NCBI RefSeq assembly: GCF_945957345.1
Contig: NZ_CAMFKW010000047.1
Location: forward strand, 1-39,339
Direction: 5' to 3'
Source: an uncultured Allobosea sp.
Lineage (GTDB): Bacteria; Pseudomonadota; Alphaproteobacteria; Rhizobiales; Beijerinckiaceae
Length of the DNA stretch: 39,339 nucleotides
Below, piece by piece: positions 18,926 to 27,835 of this stretch. The position numbers and the translations under genes are program-made. The notes under the pieces were generated by a model that saw nothing but the letters and a program-made list of their open reading frames with translations, was not told the DNA's origin and ran no database searches. The number at the start of each line of letters is the position of its first letter. The stretch's first letter is position 1.

Positions 18926-19909
18926 TCACGCGGAGGGCGCGATAAAGCGCGCAAAGCTCGGCAAATCGACATTGCCGCCCGAGAGCATGATGCCGACGCG
19001 CTTGCCCTCGACCGGCACGGCGCCGGTGAAGGCGGCGGCTGCCGCGAGGCAGCCGGTCGGCTCGACCACGAGCTTCATCCGCTCGGCGAAGAAGCGCATC
19101 GCGTCGACCAGCGCCTCGTCGCTGACGGTGACGATATCCTCGACCTCGCGCTGGATGATCGGGAAGGTCAGGTCGCCGAGGAAGGCGGTCTGGGCGCCGT
19201 CGGCAATCGTCTTGGGTACTCCGATCGCGACGATCTCGCCCTTGCGCAGCGATTGCTGGCCGTCATTGCCGGCCTCCGGCTCGACGCCGAAGATGCGGCA
19301 GCCCGGGTTCAGCGCCCTGGCGGTCAGGCAGGCGCCGGCAAGCAGCCCGCCGCCGCCGAGCGGCACGAGCAGGATGTCGAGCGGGCCGGCATCCTCGATC
19401 AGTTCCTTGGTCGCGGTGCCCTGGCCGGCGATGACGTCAGGATGGTCGTAAGGCGGGATGATCGTCAGCCCGCGCTCGGCGGAGAGCTTGTTGCCGATCT
19501 CGAGCCTGTTCTCCTTATAGCGGTCATAGCGCACGACCTGCCCGCCATACCCTTCGGTCGCCGCGACCTTCGCGGCCGGGGCGTCGTTCGGCATGATGAT
19601 CGTGGTCGGCACGCCCAGGAGCTGGCCGGCATAGGCGATGGCCTGGGCATGGTTGCCGGAGGAATAGGTGACGACGCCGGCCTTCTTCTGCTCGGGCGAA
19701 AGCGAGGCGATCGCGTTGTAGCCGCCGCGAAACTTGAAGGCGCCCATGCGCTGGAGGTTCTCGGGCTTGAAGACGAGGCTGGCTTGCGTCCGCCGGTTGG
19801 CGGTGGCGGAGCTCATCGCCGGGGTGTGATGGGCGATGCCCTTGAGCCTGCCGGCCGCAGCCTCGACATCGGCATAGGTCGGAAGGGACGGTCCGGTCTG
19901 GGCGTTCAT
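18926..19909 (-). CDS. PLP-dependent serine/threonine ammonia-lyase, short form
   Basis: A 327-residue fold-type II PLP enzyme. The PLP lysine is K59 in G-A-F-K-F-R-G-G; S-S-G-N-H-A-Q and the glycine loop G-G-G-G-L-L-A-G bind the cofactor. It ends without the regulatory ACT domain of biosynthetic IlvA, so it resembles catabolic threonine dehydratase, threo-3-hydroxyaspartate ammonia-lyase or serine racemase. These remove ammonia from hydroxy amino acids to give keto acids. I take the ATG at 19909, because an upstream in-frame start at 19987 adds 26 residues unlike the family. The exact substrate cannot be decided by eye. Confidence 0.88.
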   Translation of the reverse strand: MNAQTGPSLPTYADVEAAAGRLKGIAHHTPAMSSATANRRTQASLVFKPENLQRMGAFKFRGGYNAIASLSPEQKKAGVVTYSSGNHAQAIAYAGQLLGVPTTIIMPNDAPAAKVAATEGYGGQVVRYDRYKENRLEIGNKLSAERGLTIIPPYDHPDVIAGQGTATKELIEDAGPLDILLVPLGGGGLLAGACLTARALNPGCRIFGVEPEAGNDGQQSLRKGEIVAIGVPKTIADGAQTAFLGDLTFPIIQREVEDIVTVSDEALVDAMRFFAERMKLVVEPTGCLAAAAAFTGAVPVEGKRVGIMLSGGNVDLPSFARFIAPSA

Positions 19910-20017
19910 CGCGGGAGATCCTGCTGGCGAAAGACGAGGGCTATCTGCCAGCAGGAGCGTCGTTTCATCAAGGCGGCACGGCTCCACGCCGCCATGCGGC
20001 AGGTGAGGACCGGCCGC

Positions 20018-20791
20018 TCAGCCGTTCTTGAAATCGGGCTTCCGCTTCTCCGCGAAGGCAGCCATGCCTTCCTTCTGGTCGGCGGTGGCGAAGAGCGAGG
20101 AGAAGACGCGGCGCTCGAAGCGCAACCCCTCCTGAAGGGTTACCTCGAAGGCGCGCTCGACCGATTCCTTCGCCATCAGCACGGAGGGCAGCGACTTCGC
20201 GGCGATCGCCTCGGCCGCCTTCAGCGTCTCGGCCATGAGATCGGCCAGCGGCACGACGCGCGCGACCAGGCCGGAACGCTCGGCTTCCTCGGCATTCATC
20301 ATCCGGCCGGTGAGGATCAGGTCCATCGCCTTGGCCTTGCCGACCGCCTTGGTCAGGCGCTGCGTGCCGCCGGCGCCGGGGATGACGCCGAGATTGATCT
20401 CGGGCTGGCCGAACCGGGCATTGTCGGCGGCGATGATGAAGTCGCACATCATGGCGAGCTCGCAGCCGCCACCGAGCGCAAAGCCCGCGACCGCAGCGAC
20501 GATCGGCTTGCGGCGCCGGCCGATCCGGTCCCAGTCCTCGAACTTGTCGTCGAGATAGGTGCCGGGGAAGGTGCGGCTCTGCATCTCCTTGATGTCGGCG
20601 CCGGCGGCGAAGGCCTTCTCGGAGCCGGTGAGGACCACGCAGCCGATGCCGTCATCCGTCTCGAAACCGTCGAGCGCCTGGTTGATCTCGCCGATGAGCT
20701 GGCCGTTCAGCGCGTTCAGCGCCTGCGGGCGGTTGAGCGTGATCAGCCCGACCTTGCCCTTCGTCTCGACGAGAATGGTCTCATAAGCCAT
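20018..20791 (-). CDS. enoyl-CoA hydratase
   Basis: A 257-residue crotonase-family enzyme that hydrates trans-2-enoyl-CoA in fatty-acid beta-oxidation. The oxyanion-hole segment A-G-A-D-I-K-E-M is at 63-70. Both catalytic glutamates are present: E111 (G-G-G-C-E-L-A) and E131 ([14 protein letters not shown]). The last residues match the family end (K-R-x-P-x-F). An enoyl-CoA hydratase at this place between mutM and rpsT is part of the conserved Hyphomicrobiales order. Confidence 0.95.
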   Translation of the reverse strand: MAYETILVETKGKVGLITLNRPQALNALNGQLIGEINQALDGFETDDGIGCVVLTGSEKAFAAGADIKEMQSRTFPGTYLDDKFEDWDRIGRRRKPIVAAVAGFALGGGCELAMMCDFIIAADNARFGQPEINLGVIPGAGGTQRLTKAVGKAKAMDLILTGRMMNAEEAERSGLVARVVPLADLMAETLKAAEAIAAKSLPSVLMAKESVERAFEVTLQEGLRFERRVFSSLFATADQKEGMAAFAEKRKPDFKNG

Positions 20792-20898
20792 GGCGGCCTC
20801 CCGGATGCTCCTGTGATGGCAGCTTTAGCGGGCGGTGGCGGGGCGGTCCATGCGCGTTCAACGCATCCGCGCATTCGCGCGGTCTCCCCGGCGCTTGC

Positions 20899-20994
20899 CG
20901 TCATGGTCGGGCTTGTCCCGACCATCCACGTCTTCCTTCCAGCAGTGCGGTATCCAAGACGTGGATACTCGCCACAAGGGCGAGCATGACGATG
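20899..20994. repeat. palindromic intergenic repeat, copy A
   Basis: A roughly 96-bp compound palindrome. The left arm has a hairpin with core GGGCTTGTCCC, the centre has TCCACGTCTT and AAGACGTGGA, and the right arm has a hairpin with core GCCACAAGGGC. CGTCATG starts the element and CATGACG ends it. Copy B at 24152-24243 is the same element reversed. Such elements are common intergenic repeats in Hyphomicrobiales. Confidence 0.85.
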
Positions 20995-21792
20995 AGGTTC
21001 CCGCGCACGCATTTTCACCCGCCCGGGCTCGCGCGCGGGCGTTCGTCGATGACGAGGGGCAGCGGAGCGCCGCGAGGCGCGGTGTCTATAAAGCCGCTTC
21101 CGTTGAGCCAGGATGCGGCGCGGAAGGATTGAGCCACCCTCCGCACGCCCCGTGGCGCTCCGCTTGCCGGCGTTCTTGAAAACTGCGGGCCGCGCTTCCG
21201 TTGGGCGGAGCGTCGATCGCGGACGGACATGGCGTGCCAGCTTCCCTCAACGGGTTGTCACACGCCTGCCGCCTCACAACCGCCGCGCTGCCTCTCCTAG
21301 CGAGGCTCCTCGCGCAGGGACCGTATTATCCCCAGGGCGGTTCCCGCAGCCTCCCGAGTCCGGGGTGCAAACCCGGCCGCAGGGCGCCGCCCCCGCCCCG
21401 CCATGCAGCATGCCTCCGGATGGCCGCCCCTCGGGATGAGGTGGGCCGAGGATAGGGGCGGTTTTGAGAGGCGGGGATTAGTTTCGGGCAGTGTCTGCTT
21501 TCGACCAACTGCGACATTTGCGGCGAGCCGCTAACCGGTCAAAAACGGCCCATTCCGCCATTGAGGCCGTCCGCGTTTGGGCGTCCCTCCGGTTCTCCGG
21601 CCAACGAGCGCAATCGACCTGTCCCAAGCACTGAAGGGCCACGTCGCTGGACAAATTCCGGCAACCAGAAGCTGTCCCAGCCGCTGGGCGCTATTCGCTC
21701 CTCTCTGATTCAGCTAGCATCGAGCGGCCCCAGCATCATGGTGGCCCGGCGGCGAAGTGACAGCCGGGCCGTACCCCGCGCGGGAGGACGCC
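20995..21792. other. 800-bp GC-rich gap, possible structured RNA
   Basis: Short open frames here have low-complexity arginine/proline/alanine content and no ribosome sites, so I call no protein. Between about 21290 and 21400 there are two hairpins: GGGACCG paired with CGGTTCCC (one bulge) around a loop with TATTATCCCC, then CCGGG/CCCGG around GTGCAAA. The run of stems suggests a structured RNA, but I could not match it to RNase P, tmRNA, SRP RNA, cobalamin or TPP riboswitches by their conserved boxes. Confidence 0.35.
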
Positions 21793-22290
21793 ATGCGATT
21801 CATCGCCGGTTTCATCACAGCCTTCGTTGTCCTGGCCATTGCCGGCCTCGCCGTTGTCTTCGGCGGCTTCGTCACGATCGCCGCCCGCGAGCCGCACAGC
21901 GCTCCGGTGTTCTTCCTCCTGCAGACCGCCATGCGCCAATCGGTGGCTCGCCAGGCGGCCAATGTGCCGGCGCCGGCACCGTCCACGGACATTGCCCAGG
22001 GTTTTCGCCTTTACAACGAGACCTGCGTTTATTGCCATGGCGGCCCGGGGAAAGACCCGGTCGATATCGGCAAGGGTCTCAATCCGGAGCCGCCCTTCCT
22101 GCCGGACACGATCCAGCGCTGGAAGGCCGCCGAGATTTTCTGGATCGTCAAGAACGGTGTCCGGATGACCGGCATGCCGTCCTTCGCGGAGTCGCATAGC
22201 GACGATGAATTGCGGGCCGTCGTCGCCTTCGTGCAGAAGCTGCCGGGCATGTCGGCGGAGCAATATGCCGCCTATGAGAAGGGGCCGTGA
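21793..22290 (+). CDS. membrane-anchored class I cytochrome c
   Basis: A 165-residue protein with an uncleaved-looking N-terminal helix (about 5-31) and one haem c domain. The haem motif C78-V-Y-C81-H82 is followed by the sixth-ligand region, with M128 in G-M-P-S-F the likely ligand. The domain is periplasmic and would pass single electrons, for instance to an oxidase or from a dehydrogenase. A GGAGG lies six bases before the ATG and fixes the start, although an in-frame ATG exists 36 bp upstream. It stands alone on the plus strand, converging on mutM; the electron partner is not in view. Confidence 0.92.
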   Translation: MRFIAGFITAFVVLAIAGLAVVFGGFVTIAAREPHSAPVFFLLQTAMRQSVARQAANVPAPAPSTDIAQGFRLYNETCVYCHGGPGKDPVDIGKGLNPEPPFLPDTIQRWKAAEIFWIVKNGVRMTGMPSFAESHSDDELRAVVAFVQKLPGMSAEQYAAYEKGP

Positions 22291-22366
22291 GCTTAACTCT
22301 CCCCAAAACGCGATGATCTCAAATCGAAGCTGCCGATCGGTTCGACCCTAAGCGGGCACCAGACCG

Positions 22367-23263
22367 CTAGCGAACGGCCCGCTTCTGGCAGCTCTCGCAA
22401 TAAAACGTCGAGCGCCCCGACTGCACCAGCCGCTTCACCAGCTGACCGCAGCCCGGCGTGACGCAAACCTCACCCTCGCGGTCATAGACCTTGAAGCGAT
22501 GCTGGAAATAGCCGAGCGAGCCGTCGGCATGGGCGAAGTCGCGCAGCGTCGAGCCGCCGGCCGCGACCGCCTCCTCCAGCACCTCGCGGATGATGCGGGC
22601 GAGTTCATGCGCCTTCTCGCGCGGGCGGCCTGTCGGCGTCGCGATCGTCCCGGCTTCCGCCTCCGGGTGGAGCCCGGCCCGGAACAAAGCCTCGCAGACA
22701 TAGATATTGCCGAGACCCGCCACGAGCCGCTGGTCGAGCAGCGCGGCCTTCAGGGGCGCGAACTTGCCCGCGAACAGCTTCGCCAGCGTCTCGCCCGAAA
22801 GCTCATTGCCGAGCGGCTCGATGCCCATGCCGACGAAATGCTTCGATGTCGCGAGCTCGGCGCGCGGCACGAGGTCCATGAAGCCGAAGCGGCGCACGTC
22901 GTTATAGGTGACGCGCGCGCCGGTCCCCATCTCGAACACGACATGGTCGTGGATCAGGTGTCGGCCGATCTCATTATAATAAGAGCCGGGCTCGGTCGGC
23001 GGCGTGCCGGGCGCCTCGACGATGAAGCGACCGCTCATGCCCAGATGCATGACGAGCGCCGCGCCGTCGTCGAGATCGGCAATCAGGTATTTCGCCCGCC
23101 GCGACAGGGCCTTGATCCGCCGGCCGGTCAGCCGCTCGGCGAAGCGCTCGGGCAGGGGAAAGCGCAGGTCGGGCCGGCGCAGCTCGACGCGCTGGAAGCG
23201 CTCGCCCAGCATGGCGGGCTCCAGCCCGCGGCGGACGGTTTCGACCTCGGGTAGCTCCGGCAT
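22367..23263 (-). CDS. mutM: formamidopyrimidine-DNA glycosylase
   Basis: A 298-residue base-excision repair enzyme that removes 8-oxoguanine and nicks the abasic site. The start M-P-E-L-P-E-V-E-T supplies the catalytic proline (residue 2) and glutamate (3). The C-terminal zinc finger (C-V-T-P-G-C ... C-E-S-C) is complete. I use the ATG at 23263; an in-frame start 15 codons upstream would bury the catalytic proline and must be wrong. It is divergent from ubiE, with 114 bp between the start codons. Confidence 0.97.
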   Translation of the reverse strand: MPELPEVETVRRGLEPAMLGERFQRVELRRPDLRFPLPERFAERLTGRRIKALSRRAKYLIADLDDGAALVMHLGMSGRFIVEAPGTPPTEPGSYYNEIGRHLIHDHVVFEMGTGARVTYNDVRRFGFMDLVPRAELATSKHFVGMGIEPLGNELSGETLAKLFAGKFAPLKAALLDQRLVAGLGNIYVCEALFRAGLHPEAEAGTIATPTGRPREKAHELARIIREVLEEAVAAGGSTLRDFAHADGSLGYFQHRFKVYDREGEVCVTPGCGQLVKRLVQSGRSTFYCESCQKRAVR

Positions 23264-23377
23264 CCCTGAACTCTCTTGTAAAGCCTGCGTCGAGAGGGCC
23301 CGCGACAAGCCCGCCGCCTTTGGCTATTGATCGGCACAAGCGAATACAAGACAGATTTGCACAAGGCCGGCCCGACC

Positions 23378-24139
23378 GTGACAGCAGCTTCCGACACCAC
23401 CCATTTCGGCTTCGAGACGGTGAAGCTCGCCGAGAAGCAGGCCAAGGTCGACGACGTCTTCCACAAGGTCGCCAACCGCTACGACCTGATGAACGACCTG
23501 ATGTCGGGCGGCCTGCACCGCGCCTGGAAGAGCGCGCTCCTGACCGCGATCAACCCGGCCAGGGACCGGCCCTTCCACCATCTCGATGTCGCCGGCGGCA
23601 CGGGCGATGTCGCCTTTTCGGTGCTGGAGGCCGGCGGCCCTCAGACCGACGTCACCGTGCTCGACATCAATGCCGACATGCTGCGCGTCGGGCGCGAGCG
23701 TGCCGACAAGCGCTTCCCGGACGATGATCGCATCCGCTTCGTCCAGGGCAATGCCGAGGCGCTCGGCCTGCCCGACAATCATTTCGACTGCTACACCATC
23801 GCCTTCGGCATCCGGAACGTGCCGCAGATCGACAAGGCTTTGGCCGAGGCCTATCGCGTGCTGAAGCGCGGCGGGCGCTTCTTCTGCCTCGAATTCAGCC
23901 ATGTCGACGTGCCCCTGCTCGACAAGATCTACGAGACCTATTCCTTCAAGGTCATCCCGCCGATGGGCCGCATGGTCACCGGCGAGGCCGAGCCCTACCA
24001 GTATCTCGTCGAGTCGATCCGCAAGTTCCCGAAGCCGCAGGCTTTCGCGGGGATGATCGAGGATGCCGGCTTCCGCCGCGCGAAATTCACGCCGATGACC
24101 GGCGGCGTCGTGGCGCTGCATTCCGGCTGGAAGCTGTGA
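23378..24139 (+). CDS. ubiE: ubiquinone/menaquinone C-methyltransferase UbiE
   Basis: A 253-residue SAM-dependent enzyme that adds the C-methyl group in ubiquinone synthesis. [13 protein letters not shown] and the SAM motif L-D-V-A-G-G-T-G-D are both present, as is F-G-I-R-N-V near the middle. I choose the GTG at 23378, which gives [12 protein letters not shown] and a length close to E. coli UbiE (251). A TTG at 23327 in the same frame would add 17 residues; neither has a strong ribosome site, so the start is uncertain. ubiB follows on the same strand after a repeat. Confidence 0.95.
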   Translation: MTAASDTTHFGFETVKLAEKQAKVDDVFHKVANRYDLMNDLMSGGLHRAWKSALLTAINPARDRPFHHLDVAGGTGDVAFSVLEAGGPQTDVTVLDINADMLRVGRERADKRFPDDDRIRFVQGNAEALGLPDNHFDCYTIAFGIRNVPQIDKALAEAYRVLKRGGRFFCLEFSHVDVPLLDKIYETYSFKVIPPMGRMVTGEAEPYQYLVESIRKFPKPQAFAGMIEDAGFRRAKFTPMTGGVVALHSGWKL

Positions 24140-24151
24140 TGCGCCTCCTCC

Positions 24152-24243
24152 CGTCATGGTCGCCCTTGTGGCGACCATCCACGTCTTGCGACGCGGATGA
24201 AGGGAAGGCGTGGACGCTCGGGACAAGCCCGAGCATGACGATG
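24152..24243. repeat. palindromic intergenic repeat, copy B (inverted)
   Basis: The same element as 20899-20994 but in the opposite orientation: here the left hairpin core is GCCCTTGTGGC and the right one GGGACAAGCCC. It fills most of the gap between ubiE and ubiB. An upstream in-frame start for ubiB at 24210 lies inside it and is an artefact of the repeat. Confidence 0.85.
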
Positions 24244-24272
24244 CGCCCCATCACCACGACAGCGTTTTCCGC

Positions 24273-25829
24273 ATGATTTCCTCCTTCTTCCACATGCTGC
24301 GCGGCGCGCGCGTCGGCTTCGTGCTGGCGCGCGAGGGGGCGCTGGCGCTGGTCGACCCCTCCGTGCTGCCGCCGCTGGCGCGCGGGCTGATCCGCGTCGG
24401 ACGGCTGATCGAGCGGCGCGGCGCCGGCTCTTCCGCGACCCGTCTTGCCGCGGCGATGACCCGGCTGGGCCCGTCCTATGTGAAGTTCGGCCAGTTCCTG
24501 GCGACGCGGCCTGACGTGGTCGGCATGAAGATCGCGCAGGATCTCTCGGCCCTGCAGGACCGGATGCCCGCCTTCCCGATGGCCGAGGCCCGCGCCATCG
24601 TCGAAGCCGCCCATGGCGTGCCGCTGGAGACGCTGTTCCCGGAGTTCAGCGAGCCGGTTGCCGCCGCCTCGATCGCCCAGGTCCATCGCGCCCGGCTGAA
24701 GGACGGCCGCGAGGTCGCGGTGAAGATCCTGCGGCCGGGCATCCGCGACCGCTTCAACCGCGATCTGGCGGCCATGCGCTTCGGAGCGGAGATGGCCGAG
24801 CAGCGCTCGGCCGAGGCACGGCGCCTGCGCTTCACCGGCGTGGTCGAGACGCTGGCGCGCTCGGTCGCGATGGAGATGGATCTGCGGCTGGAGGCCGCCG
24901 CCCTCTCCGAATTCGCGGAGAATACCAAGGACGATACCGATTTCCGTGTGCCGGAGCCGGACTGGCAGCTCACCGCCCGCGAGATGCTGGTCGACGAATG
25001 GATCGACGGCGTGCGTCTCTCCGATGTCGAGGGCTTGCGCGCCGCCGGGCACGACCTGCCGGAACTGGCCCGAAACATCATCCAGTCCTTCCTGAAGCAT
25101 GCGATCCGCGACGGCTTCTTCCATGCCGACATGCATCCCGGAAACCTCTTCGTCGATGCCGAGGGGCGCCTCGTCGCGGTCGATGGCGGCATCATGGGCC
25201 GGCTCGGCCTGAAGGAGCGGCGCTTCCTCGCCGAGATCCTGCTCGGCTTCATCACCCGCGATTACCGCCGGGTGGCGCAGGTGCATTTCGAGGCGGGCTA
25301 CGTCCCGGCCCATCACGATGTCGAGGATTTCGCCCAGGCGATCCGCGCCGTCGGCGAGCCGATCCATGACAAGCGCGCCGACCAGATCTCGATGGCCAAG
25401 GTCCTGACTTTGCTCTTCGAGATCACCGGCATGTTCGACATGGCGACCCGCACCGAGCTCGTCATGCTCCAGAAGACCATGGTCGTGGTCGAGGGCGTCG
25501 CCCGTTCGCTCGACCCGCATCTGGACATGTGGGGCACGGCCGATCCGGTCGTGCGCGGCTGGATCACCCATAATCTCGGGCCGATCGGCCGGCTGGAGGA
25601 AGCCGGGCGCGGCGCTCGCTCCCTGCTCGGCTCGCTCGCGACCTTGCCTGACACGGTCGTCCGCGCAGAGCGCGTGCTCGGCCAGCTCGAGGACGCCTCG
25701 CGCCACGGCTTCTCGCTCGACGAGCGCAGCGTCGAGGCGATCGGCCGGGCCGAAGCCCGGCGCAACCGCTGGGGCAATATCGCGCTCTGGGTGATCGCGG
25801 GGCTCTTGGCCTACGGCGTCTTCGGCTGA
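24273..25829 (+). CDS. ubiB: ubiquinone biosynthesis accessory kinase-like protein UbiB
   Basis: A 518-residue member of the atypical ABC1/ADCK/UbiB family, needed for ubiquinone synthesis. The K-F-G-Q motif is near residue 70, the alanine-rich loop A-A-A-S-I-A-Q-V-H near 130, and H-A-D-M-H-P-G-N near 286. The metal-binding D-F-G motif expected next reads D-G-G (304-306) in V-D-G-G-I-M-G. One or two hydrophobic segments lie at the C-terminus. The start at 24273 (M-I-S-S-F-F-H-M-L-R) is family-typical. It ends only 7 bp from the convergent amn gene. Confidence 0.95.
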   Translation: MISSFFHMLRGARVGFVLAREGALALVDPSVLPPLARGLIRVGRLIERRGAGSSATRLAAAMTRLGPSYVKFGQFLATRPDVVGMKIAQDLSALQDRMPAFPMAEARAIVEAAHGVPLETLFPEFSEPVAAASIAQVHRARLKDGREVAVKILRPGIRDRFNRDLAAMRFGAEMAEQRSAEARRLRFTGVVETLARSVAMEMDLRLEAAALSEFAENTKDDTDFRVPEPDWQLTAREMLVDEWIDGVRLSDVEGLRAAGHDLPELARNIIQSFLKHAIRDGFFHADMHPGNLFVDAEGRLVAVDGGIMGRLGLKERRFLAEILLGFITRDYRRVAQVHFEAGYVPAHHDVEDFAQAIRAVGEPIHDKRADQISMAKVLTLLFEITGMFDMATRTELVMLQKTMVVVEGVARSLDPHLDMWGTADPVVRGWITHNLGPIGRLEEAGRGARSLLGSLATLPDTVVRAERVLGQLEDASRHGFSLDERSVEAIGRAEARRNRWGNIALWVIAGLLAYGVFG

Positions 25830-25836
25830 GCCGCGC

Positions 25837-27291
25837 TTACCGGAATGGCGGCTCGTCGAAGCTGCGGAGCTTGCGCGAATGGATCGCCGAGCCCGTGACC
25901 TTCAGCTTCTCCAGCGCGTCGAGCCCGATGCGCAGGTGCTCGCCGACGGCGCGCTCGTAGAAGGCGTTCGCCGCGCCGGGCAGCTTGATCTCGCCATGCA
26001 GCGGCTTGTCGGAAACGCAGAGCAAGGTGCCGTAAGGCACGCGCAGGCGGTATCCTTGCGCCGCGATCGTGCCGGATTCCATGTCGACCGCGATGGCGCG
26101 CGACAGGTTGATGCGCCGCCGCTCCTTGGTCCATTGCAGTTCCCAGTTGCGGTCGTCCTGGGTCACGACGGTGCCGGTGCGCAGGCGCTGCTTCAGCCGG
26201 TCGCCCTTTTCGCCGGTGATGTCGGCGGCCGCCTGCTGGAGCGCGACCTGCACCTCGGCCAGCGCCGGGATCGGGATATCCGGCGGCACGAGATCGTCGA
26301 GAATGCGGTCCTGCCGGAGATAGGCATGGGCGAGCACGTAGTCGCCGATGATCTGGGTCTGCCGCAGACCGCCGCAATGGCCGACCATCAGCCAGCAATT
26401 CGGCCGGAGCACCGCGAGATGGTCGGTGATGTTCTTCGCATTCGACGGGCCGACGCCGATATTGACCAGGGTCACGCCCTCGCCGCCCTTCCGGATCAGA
26501 TGATAGGCCGGCATCTGGAAGCGGTGCCAGGGCGCCGACATCACCCGCTCGGCGGCGGAAACGTCGATGCCCTCCTTGTCGATGCGGATGCCGCCCGGCG
26601 CGACCAGCGCCTCGGCTGTGCCGGCCTCGATCTCGGCAAGGCCGAGCCGCACGAACTGGTCGACATAGCGGTGATAGTTGGTCAGCAGCACCCAGGGCTG
26701 CACCGCCCGCCAGTCGGTGCCGGTGTAATGCACCAGCCGCCGGAGCGAATAATCGACACGGACGGCGTCGAAGAGCGAGAGCGGGCGCGGCTCGCCTTCG
26801 ATCAGCTCATAGCTGCCATCCGCGATCTCGTCGCCGACCAGTGCGAGCAGCGGAGTGGGGAAATACCGTGCGAGCTCGGCGGCGGTGATCTTGCCGCGCC
26901 CCAATTCGTCGCCGCCTTCGAGCGCGTAGGGGTAGGGGATCTCCTGCGTGCTGACGCCCGTCTCGATCGTCGCGCCGTACTCGGCGACCAGAGGCTTGAG
27001 CTGGTCGAGCAGATAGGCGCGGAACTCGGCGGGTTGCGTCACCGTGGTCGAATAGATACCGGGCACCGCGAATTTCGCATAGCCGCGCCGCGTCGCCGCC
27101 GGCAGCTTCGAGGGTTCGTAGGTGACGCGCAGCATCGGGTAGCGATAGCGCTCCCGGTCATCGGGCGTGGGCGCCTCGCCGGTGTCGAAGAAGCGCTGCA
27201 GGTCGCCGCGCAGGGCCGAGCGCGCCTCGTCATAGAGCCGTTCGAGCCGGTCCACGGCGGCTTCCGGTGTCGCTGCGGTCTCGAAGCTCAT
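25837..27291 (-). CDS. amn: AMP nucleosidase
   Basis: A 484-residue enzyme, the same length as E. coli Amn, that splits AMP to adenine and ribose 5-phosphate. The N-terminal Amn domain is followed by a nucleoside phosphorylase-like domain (about 230-470) with N-I-G-V-G-P-S-N-A-K, M-V-G-H-C-G-G-L-R and D-M-E-S-G-T-I-A. The C-terminus S-R-K-L-R-S-F-D-E-P-P-F is a family hallmark. It is leftward, converging on ubiB and divergent from the ArsR operon. Confidence 0.96.
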   Translation of the reverse strand: MSFETAATPEAAVDRLERLYDEARSALRGDLQRFFDTGEAPTPDDRERYRYPMLRVTYEPSKLPAATRRGYAKFAVPGIYSTTVTQPAEFRAYLLDQLKPLVAEYGATIETGVSTQEIPYPYALEGGDELGRGKITAAELARYFPTPLLALVGDEIADGSYELIEGEPRPLSLFDAVRVDYSLRRLVHYTGTDWRAVQPWVLLTNYHRYVDQFVRLGLAEIEAGTAEALVAPGGIRIDKEGIDVSAAERVMSAPWHRFQMPAYHLIRKGGEGVTLVNIGVGPSNAKNITDHLAVLRPNCWLMVGHCGGLRQTQIIGDYVLAHAYLRQDRILDDLVPPDIPIPALAEVQVALQQAAADITGEKGDRLKQRLRTGTVVTQDDRNWELQWTKERRRINLSRAIAVDMESGTIAAQGYRLRVPYGTLLCVSDKPLHGEIKLPGAANAFYERAVGEHLRIGLDALEKLKVTGSAIHSRKLRSFDEPPFR

Positions 27292-27384
27292 GAACCCTCC
27301 TCGTATCCCGCTCGATTCTAGCCGTGGGGCGCTGCTCCTGACAACAACCGGCGGCGGCTCGCGCGAGCTTGCGGCGGAGCCTGG

Positions 27385-27441
27385 TTGACAGGCAGGAGGG
27401 ATGCGATTAGTAAACCGATTAGTTAATTAACTGATCGGTTT
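27385..27441 (+). promoter_or_regulatory. ArsR operon promoter and 30-bp operator
   Basis: TTGACA (27385-27390) is a perfect -35 box; a weak TAGTAA follows after 17 bp. From 27412 to 27441 lies a palindrome with 14 of 15 pairs matching: outer arms AAACCGA and TCGGTTT, centre GTTAATTAAC. It ends six bases before the arsR ATG. The position fits autorepression by the ArsR protein. Confidence 0.75.
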
Positions 27442-27447
27442 CATACA

Positions 27448-27795
27448 ATGTCGACGGACCCGCTCAGCCTGACATTCGCAGCCCTTGCCGACCCGACGCG
27501 CCGCGCCATCCTGGCCCGGCTGTCGCAAGGCGAGAGTTCGGTGAAGGAACTGGCCGAGCCCTTCGCGATGAGCCTTCCCGCGGTCTCCAAGCACCTGAAG
27601 GTGCTTGAGCGCGCCGGGCTGATCACGCGGGGAAAGGAAGCCCAGTGGCGGCCCTGCCGGCTCGACCCCGGCCCGCTGCAGGACGTCTCGCAATGGCTGG
27701 AGCATTACAGCCGTTTCTGGGACCAGAGCCTGGGGCGGCTGGACGAGATGCTCCGCGCGATCAAGGCGAGACCACCCGATAAACCGGGCGTTTGA
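27448..27795 (+). CDS. ArsR-family transcriptional regulator
   Basis: A 115-residue winged-helix repressor. The helix-turn-helix reads P-T-R-R-A-I-L-A-R-L, then V-K-E-L-A-E-P-F-A-M-S-L-P-A-V-S-K-H-L-K-V-L-E, typical of ArsR proteins. The metal-binding C-V-C pair of arsenic sensors is absent, so this belongs to the subgroup usually paired with SRPBCC (AHSA1-like) genes. No ribosome site is visible; the message may have a very short leader. It is the first gene of a four-gene unit and probably represses it through the palindrome just upstream. Confidence 0.92.
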   Translation: MSTDPLSLTFAALADPTRRAILARLSQGESSVKELAEPFAMSLPAVSKHLKVLERAGLITRGKEAQWRPCRLDPGPLQDVSQWLEHYSRFWDQSLGRLDEMLRAIKARPPDKPGV

Positions 27796-27835
27796 GCTCA
27801 TAATCATCGCTTCAACTCATTTTTCAGGTGTTTCC

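Noticed and set aside
18569..20989. 806-codon plus-strand open frame
   Set aside because: It runs antisense through rpsT, the ammonia-lyase and enoyl-CoA hydratase and reads as low-complexity H/R/D/A sequence.
21015..21230. Short minus-strand frame in the 1 kb gap
   Set aside because: The peptide is basic and low in complexity and has no ribosome site. It may recur in related genomes, but I cannot support it as a gene.
21290..21350. TPP riboswitch on the minus strand
   Set aside because: A GGATAATAC-like string is present, but the matching CAGCG-N-AGGGA and CTGAGA boxes are missing and no thiamine gene follows.
24210..24272. N-terminal extension of UbiB
   Set aside because: The added residues are the translation of the palindromic repeat, and the family start is at 24273.
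24087..25706. 539-codon minus-strand open frame opposite ubiB
   Set aside because: It is the antisense shadow of ubiB, rich in histidine, arginine and aspartate and without a domain.
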